Positions 33,723 to 38,069 of a stretch of DNA of 38,069 nt are shown piece after piece; the stretch's first letter is position 1, and every line of letters starts with the position of its first letter. Source of the stretch: DATJBF01 sp035515475. Its GTDB lineage: Bacteria; Verrucomicrobiota; Verrucomicrobiia; Palsa-1439. Both the position numbers and the translations under genes were made by a program. The notes beneath the pieces were generated by a model. It was not told the origin of the DNA, ran no database searches, and worked only from the letters and a program-made list of their open reading frames with translations. Location of the stretch: positions 1 to 38,069 of the forward strand of contig DATJBF010000094.1 in assembly GCA_035515475.1 (NCBI GenBank), written 5' to 3'.

Positions 33723-35036
33723 ATGGACGACGGCGGTCGCACGGCCAATTTTCTGCAGCGCCTCGATTACTCCATCTTGCAACAATGCATCCATTGCGGG
33801 CTGTGTCTGCCGACCTGTCCGACCTACGACGCGACCAAGCATGAGACCAGCAGTCCGCGTGGACGCATCGCGTTGATGCGCGCGGTCGCGGACGGCAGGC
33901 TCGGTCCGCATTCCGCACAGTTTGCCGACGAGATGTTTTTTTGTCTCGGGTGTCTGGCGTGTGAAACGGCCTGTCCGGCCGGCGTGAACTACGCGGAAAT
34001 GCTCGAGTTTGCCCGCGCCGAGGTTGGCCTGCGTGGCACACGTGTCCGCCGAAGCGTCGCCGGTCGCGTAGGCGGATGGATCATCCGCTGGTTGTTCGCC
34101 AAGCCTTGGCGCCTGCGCGCCGTAGCCCGAGTGTTGCGGTTCGATCAGCGACTCGGGTTGACCCGCGCGTTGCGACCGGTGATGCCCAAACGACTGCGCG
34201 AATTGCACGCCGTACAACCGAAGATCTCTGAGAAGTTTTCATCGGATTTGATTCAGGAAACCGAGTCGCCCAACGCTCCATGCTCTACGCCTCACGCTCC
34301 ACGCTTTCACGTCGGTCTCCTGACCGGTTGCGTCCAAGACGTGGCGTTTGCCGACGTGAACCGCGACACGGTGGACGTGCTATTGAGAAACGGCTGCGGA
34401 GTCCTTACGCCGCGAGCCCAGGTGTGTTGCGGGTCGTTGTTGGGTCACAATGGCGAACTGGACCTGGCGCGGAAACTGGCGCGACGGAATCTGGATGCGT
34501 TCCCATTGGAAAAGCTCGACGCAATCATCGTCAACAGCGCCGGCTGCGGCTCGTTCATGAAACGCTATCGCCATCTACTGCCCGATGATCCCCGCGCAAA
34601 GCTCTGGGACGCAAAAGTCCGGGACATCTGCGAATGGCTCGCTGAGATCGGCCTCACGCTTCCACGCTCCGACGCTCCACGCTCCACACTTTGCGTCACC
34701 TACCACGACGCCTGTCATCTGGTGCACGGGCAGAAGATCTCCCAGCAACCGCGCGAATTGCTGCGGACGATTCCCGGCATCGAGCTTGTGGAATTACCCG
34801 AGTCAGCGTGGTGTTGCGGTTCGGCGGGCATCTACAACGTCACGCAACCGGAGATGAGCCTGGTGTTGCTGGAACGCAAGATGAGACACATCGCCGCGAC
34901 CGGCGCGCAAATTGTGGCCACGGGAAATCCGGGTTGCATCGGCCAACTTCGCTATGGCGCAAAGCGGTTCGGCGTCGACGTCGAGATTGTCCATCCCGTC
35001 ACCCTGTTGGCGCGAGCGTATCGGGAAGAGCTGTGA
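33723..35036 (+). CDS. glcF: glycolate/lactate oxidase iron-sulfur subunit
   Basis: A 437-aa protein with two [4Fe-4S] ferredoxin motifs, CIHCGLCLPTC (about 20-30) and CLGCLACETAC (about 77-87), and two CCG-type cysteine-rich domains (GCVQD to VCCGSLLG, and DACHLVHG to WCCGSAG), as in GlcF/HdrD-like quinone reductases. It takes electrons from GlcD to the quinone pool. Two low-complexity stretches, SPNAPCSTPHAPRF and LPRSDAPRSTL, are encoded by ACGCTCC repeats and look like in-frame insertions in loops. The ATG at 33723 gives the standard N-terminus; the frame upstream overlaps mmsA and is not real. Confidence 0.93.
   Translation: MDDGGRTANFLQRLDYSILQQCIHCGLCLPTCPTYDATKHETSSPRGRIALMRAVADGRLGPHSAQFADEMFFCLGCLACETACPAGVNYAEMLEFARAEVGLRGTRVRRSVAGRVGGWIIRWLFAKPWRLRAVARVLRFDQRLGLTRALRPVMPKRLRELHAVQPKISEKFSSDLIQETESPNAPCSTPHAPRFHVGLLTGCVQDVAFADVNRDTVDVLLRNGCGVLTPRAQVCCGSLLGHNGELDLARKLARRNLDAFPLEKLDAIIVNSAGCGSFMKRYRHLLPDDPRAKLWDAKVRDICEWLAEIGLTLPRSDAPRSTLCVTYHDACHLVHGQKISQQPRELLRTIPGIELVELPESAWCCGSAGIYNVTQPEMSLVLLERKMRHIAATGAQIVATGNPGCIGQLRYGAKRFGVDVEIVHPVTLLARAYREEL
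34272..34310 (+). repeat. ACGCTCC-type repeat in glcF, first
   Basis: A run of CTCC, ACGCCTC, ACGCTCC and ACGCTTTC units in frame inside glcF, encoding a Ser/Pro/His/Ala-rich loop just before the first CCG domain. Confidence 0.65.
34653..34691 (+). repeat. ACGCTCC-type repeat in glcF, second
   Basis: A second run of the same units (CACGCTTCC, ACGCTCCG, ACGCTCC, ACGCTCC), 380 nt downstream in the same gene, encoding a similar loop before the second CCG domain. Confidence 0.65.
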
Positions 35037-35250
35037 CCGGTCTCCTCTGACTTCGGTCGTGATGGCAGAGGGGGTATCCACTTTTCACGGATTCGACTGC
35101 CCTCCGGCGCACAAATTCTCGACCAGAAGAATGGCCCTACAACTGCTTGAAATGAGCAAGAATGGCATTAGAATCTCAGTTGCGAGTTGGTCCGGCGGCC
35201 GGTTACCAGCGGGTGGTTACCGCCCCGATAGAGTTGAAACACATTTGTCC

Positions 35251-35280
35251 TTGACGGATGACTATGGGAATTCGTAATTT
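35251..35280 (+). promoter_or_regulatory. putative promoter of the accessory cassette
   Basis: TTGACG (35251-35256), 18 nt, TAATTT (35275-35280). It lies 42 nt upstream of the first cassette gene, in the otherwise empty 35037-35322 gap, where no gene was found. Confidence 0.5.
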
Positions 35281-35322
35281 AGATGGCATTCCTACTGCCC
35301 CACATGCGAGAGTGAGGACACA

Positions 35323-35793
35323 ATGCTGACGGCAGCTCCTGCATTTCAGCGTGATGAAGCGGAAGTTTTCTACTACGGTTTTCTCTCTTCTCGGACCTCC
35401 GGTGCTTTAGTGTCATATCTAGACACAAACCGCGTGTCTGATGATTCAAAGGAAGTACTGACAAGTGCCTCTCGCCTTCTCACAGACATTCTTACGGCGC
35501 AGCAACTGTTTGGACAAGGGAAGGAGTCTGTAGCGCCATCTGAAACAGCACTGGACGCATATGGGTGCGCTCTTGAGGTTATTGCTAGGCACGCGACGGA
35601 ATTTGATGTCAGAGAGATTGAAGATCTTAGTAAGCTTTTTCAAACCATAGGTGACACGCTTGACCAATTGCTTTCGGGAGGCGCTCCACCCCAAACCGAT
35701 GTAAGGACTACACGTGCTTTCTTTAAAGGTTTGGCGGAGCTAATGCTGGCCCAGCTTTCTGCTCCGGAGGAAGAAGAAACCTCCAGTTTCTAA
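35323..35793 (+). CDS. 156-aa helical protein of unknown function, first gene of the cassette
   Basis: No family is recognised. The sequence is rich in Leu, Ala, Glu and Ser, with no signal peptide, no membrane helix and no cysteine cluster, and looks like a helical bundle. The ATG at 35323 follows a ribosome site (GTGAGGA, about 5-nt spacing). The next gene begins 56 nt downstream on the same strand, so they are probably one transcript. Base composition is clearly poorer in GC than the glc genes to the left. Adaptor, antitoxin or sensor roles are open. Confidence 0.72.
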   Translation: MLTAAPAFQRDEAEVFYYGFLSSRTSGALVSYLDTNRVSDDSKEVLTSASRLLTDILTAQQLFGQGKESVAPSETALDAYGCALEVIARHATEFDVREIEDLSKLFQTIGDTLDQLLSGGAPPQTDVRTTRAFFKGLAELMLAQLSAPEEEETSSF

Positions 35794-35849
35794 TTCGTTC
35801 GCTTTCGGGATTGCGGAGTTGATTCACAGAAGAAATCCGCTCACATAGC

Positions 35850-37277
35850 GTGAACGAGCTAAACCGTCTTTACACACAACTGTTCCAAAGAGCACGTTCG
35901 ATCCGAACCATCGTACAGAAGCTGCACGAGCTTCGATATCCGAGCGACAATCCGCTTCTGTTAGCAAACCTAATTGCTGGACTTGCAGAGGCCGTCGAAG
36001 AGGAAACACTTGCTCACTACAAGGAGACACCGGTTTCGCCTGAAGACCTCAAGACTTTGCTGAGGCTTGCGATTGTCAATCTAGAGCGACTCGGCAGCGA
36101 TCTTCGCTTCGTTTCTAGGGCGACAACGCACAACACGCCATGGAGCCTGATTTGCCCAGTGGAAGGCATTGGACAGCAATTGCATCCCGGCTCCATCTTC
36201 ATTGTTCGACCTCAGTGGCACTACAACTACTCCGTAAGAGAGCGGCTCAACTATTACCGCAAGTCGTTTTCCAATCTCCTGCCCAAAGATAGCCTTGATA
36301 AGGCCCTTCGCGTCGGGCCCAAGATCGAACGACTGTATGTGACCGGCCTTCCGTACATAGACCGACTAACTGTGCTGATGCACGTCTTGTTGGGTCATGA
36401 ACTTGGCCACCCCATCGAGAAAGCGTACTTCGATCAAGAGCAGACGAAAGACTTCCTTCCTGCACTTGAGACTGAAGTTCTAAAGGAGCTCAGGTTCCCG
36501 TCGGATCGAACGAAGCTGGACTTGCTGCAGATGACGGCGTTCATGCAGATGCTGGATCGAATACGAGAACTGCGCCGTCGAGCACTTGCAGAGCTAATCT
36601 GCGATCTGGTTTGCGTCAATCTGTTCGGTCTTGGAGGGCTGTTTGCAACCGAGCAATTGGGCCAGAATCGTGGATTGGACAACTTTAAGACACAGCCAAC
36701 AGGGGAACACTACCCTCCTTGGCGCTACCGCATTCGTACCATGTCGACTGAACTACCAGAGGATTGGCTCGAACGTTTTCTGGAGGAAGGTTGCTTTGAC
36801 GAAACCGTGCGTGCCGCAGTACAGGCAAAAGCGAGGACAATTAGTTCTCTTACTGGCGAGGAGAGCGACAAGAAAGCATTGGCGAAGGTTGCTGAAACTC
36901 GCATTGCGTATCAGTCTGTTGAATCGGCGATACCCACGGCCCGCAGTCTTGTGAAGCGGGTGTTGCGGAAGCACGGTTTCAATCTCGATGATTTGGTTGG
37001 TGCGACAAATGCCGACTTGCTCGAGCGCTTGGAGAATTGGATCCCCCCTGATGTGTATATGGATAAGGGTAATGAGGTTTCGGCAAGCTTTCGCGCCGTT
37101 CTAAATGTTGGATGGGTGCGGTGGGTATGTGCGTACGAGGCAATAGCTGTAGAGGGTGGTACGAAGGAAAACGCGGAGAAGTACTTGGCACGTGTCGATG
37201 CTTTGAATAGGATGGTACTGAAGGCCCTTGAGTACATAGATATCCGCGCCGCTCGGGCAAAAAACACGCCACGGTAG
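35850..37277 (+). CDS. 475-aa protein with gluzincin-like metallopeptidase signature
   Basis: A largely helical protein with no signal peptide. LLGHELGHP carries H183-E184-x2-H187, the zinc HExxH motif. ELICD carries E248-x3-D252, the third ligand plus Asp typical of gluzincins such as M48. HYPPWRYRIRTM (H287 onwards) resembles the 'THP...RI' segment that follows in M48-like enzymes. Spacing of 61 residues from H187 to E248 is acceptable for that clan. No exact family is recognised and catalysis is not shown. The start is GTG at 35850. Only 7 nt separate its stop from the dCTP-deaminase-like gene, so the two are coupled. Confidence 0.75.
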   Translation: MNELNRLYTQLFQRARSIRTIVQKLHELRYPSDNPLLLANLIAGLAEAVEEETLAHYKETPVSPEDLKTLLRLAIVNLERLGSDLRFVSRATTHNTPWSLICPVEGIGQQLHPGSIFIVRPQWHYNYSVRERLNYYRKSFSNLLPKDSLDKALRVGPKIERLYVTGLPYIDRLTVLMHVLLGHELGHPIEKAYFDQEQTKDFLPALETEVLKELRFPSDRTKLDLLQMTAFMQMLDRIRELRRRALAELICDLVCVNLFGLGGLFATEQLGQNRGLDNFKTQPTGEHYPPWRYRIRTMSTELPEDWLERFLEEGCFDETVRAAVQAKARTISSLTGEESDKKALAKVAETRIAYQSVESAIPTARSLVKRVLRKHGFNLDDLVGATNADLLERLENWIPPDVYMDKGNEVSASFRAVLNVGWVRWVCAYEAIAVEGGTKENAEKYLARVDALNRMVLKALEYIDIRAARAKNTPR

Positions 37278-37284
37278 AACGCAA

Positions 37285-37899
37285 ATGTCCGTTCTTGGCA
37301 GGAAGGAACTTATGGGGCGGTTGTTCCAAACTGACCGCGAGGAGCGGTTAGTTGTAACGCCGCTGCTCGACCTTAACCAAGTTGGCGACGCCTCGTTGGA
37401 CACCCGCTTGGGTAGCGAGTTCATTGTCATACGGCACACGAACTTGGCGTGCATCAATCCGACGGAAACGAGTGTAATAGAGGAAGAGATTGGGCGATAC
37501 CAAGACCGGGTCAGGGTGCGTTTTGGCGAACAGTTTGTGCTACACCCAAGACAACTCGTTTTGGGCAGCACGCTGGAGTACGTGGCGCTGCCGCACGATT
37601 TAACCGCTCAAGTTCTCGGGCGATCCTCATGGGGCAGGCTAGGATTGATAATAGCGACGGCAACGGTGGTTGGTCCTGGTTTTAAGGGCGTCATAACTCT
37701 TGAACTGTTAAATGAGGGACAAGTGCCGCTGATACTCTACCCCGGAATGATCATTGCACAGCTTCTCTTTGAGCAGACTTGGGGCGGGGTTAGCTACACC
37801 GGGCGATACGATTTCCCCACGGGACCACAGTTCAGCAGGATACACAAAGACAAGGACATCGGGTTCTGGGGAAAGAAGAAAAACTTCCTAGGATCGTAA
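37285..37899 (+). CDS. dCTP deaminase-like protein (DCD/DUT fold)
   Basis: A 204-aa protein of the trimeric dCTP deaminase/dUTPase superfamily. ASLDTRLG (36-43), HPRQLVLGSTLEYVALP (87-103), LGRSSWGRLGL (111-121), GPGFKGVITLELLN (130-143, catalytic-type E140), LYPGMIIAQL (151-160) and the C-terminal TGRYDFPTGPQFSRI are in the order of DCD. The usual Asp of the 'DPGFxG' element is Gly (G130), an odd change. Standard DCD makes dUMP precursors; stand-alone relatives in defence loci deplete dCTP during phage infection. It is the third gene of a low-GC cassette. Confidence 0.85.
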   Translation: MSVLGRKELMGRLFQTDREERLVVTPLLDLNQVGDASLDTRLGSEFIVIRHTNLACINPTETSVIEEEIGRYQDRVRVRFGEQFVLHPRQLVLGSTLEYVALPHDLTAQVLGRSSWGRLGLIIATATVVGPGFKGVITLELLNEGQVPLILYPGMIIAQLLFEQTWGGVSYTGRYDFPTGPQFSRIHKDKDIGFWGKKKNFLGS

Positions 37900-37960
37900 G
37901 GCGGCGACCGTGCCCTCGATCCGAAAGAGCTAAGCCGGAACTATGCAGTAGGAGCTCATT

Positions 37961-38069
37961 TTAACCATTGAACGTCGGACGGTTTTCGACTGCATGGCAG
38001 TTGGGAATGGGGCTCAGAATCTTCTCCCACAATCGTTGCCACCAAGCGCGTTCACGCGGCGGCACGGCC
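37961..38069 (-). CDS. possible 3' end of a gene entering from the right edge
   Basis: On the minus strand a frame is open from the edge to TAA (37963-37961). Its 35 codons read in part RERAWWQRLWEKILSPIP, a plausible protein end with several tryptophans. The gene's identity and start are outside the window. It would be convergent with the dCTP-deaminase-like gene. The 61 bases between them hold nothing recognisable. Confidence 0.3.
   Translation of the reverse strand, partial: AVPPRERAWWQRLWEKILSPIPNCHAVENRPTFNG

Noticed and set aside
1..38069. tRNA, rRNA, riboswitch and CRISPR features
   Set aside because: No cloverleaf with anticodon and CCA-type end, no rRNA motif, no regularly spaced direct repeats and no recognised riboswitch core was seen by eye.

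Overview
The window is a GC-rich, Gram-negative bacterial chromosome segment that most likely comes from the Verrucomicrobiota (Pedosphaera/Limisphaera-like) or a close PVC relative. The supporting signs are a type II pseudopilin with an exact H-X9-DG C-terminal motif, a PEP-CTERM protein, a secreted protein with the 'Y.VQTSTNL...W' tail common in Verrucomicrobia, futalosine-pathway menaquinone synthesis (mqnD), a bacterial deoxyhypusine-synthase-like gene, and a folP-cdaA-cdaR-glmM operon. The phylum is inferred from gene content; no rRNA or tRNA gene was seen.

Layout, left to right. 1-272: edge of a possible IS110-type element on the minus strand, with a run of hairpins. 273-2699: a 74-aa orphan, a GH5-like secreted glycosidase and a methyltransferase. 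3200-6134: a membrane/TPR (TMTC-like) protein and a methyltransferase. 6193-10114: folP-cdaA-cdaR-glmM, linking folate, c-di-AMP and amino-sugar/peptidoglycan precursor synthesis. 10144-13069 (minus): overlapping PEP-CTERM, secreted-protein and pseudopilin genes behind a hairpin-rich leader. 13565-15938 (minus): a membrane spermidine-synthase-like gene whose first helix lies in another frame. 16129-17753: a small CbiX-type chelatase, a thiamine-binding MTH1187 protein and a chlorite-dismutase/HemQ-like protein. 17951-19736: a TIGR04283-type glycosyltransferase and a LOG-family protein with overlapping 3' ends. 20020-21906 (minus): a second, inverted copy of the TMTC-like protein. 22156-25357: a paralogue of the 74-aa protein, a class III-like sirtuin, metF and the DHS-like gene. 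25452-30577: mqnD, then an exopolysaccharide export set (outer-membrane barrel, Wzz/BY-kinase, Wza-type lipoprotein). 30626-35036: glcD-mmsA-glcF, an alpha-hydroxyacid/aldehyde oxidation cluster.

35323-37899 stands apart. It has visibly lower GC and more mixed codon use. It holds a three-gene cassette: a 156-aa helical unknown, a 475-aa protein with a gluzincin-like HExxH...ExxxD signature, and a dCTP-deaminase-like protein. This is the best candidate for an undescribed (possibly anti-phage) system.

Two themes recur. Several start codons sit 6-8 nt after a plausible -10 box with no Shine-Dalgarno sequence, which suggests leaderless mRNAs. Short repeats (REP-like hairpins, ACGCTCC runs, GGGAAATGG runs) have entered coding regions in frame. 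All positions and motifs were read by eye; no database search or computed statistic supports them.
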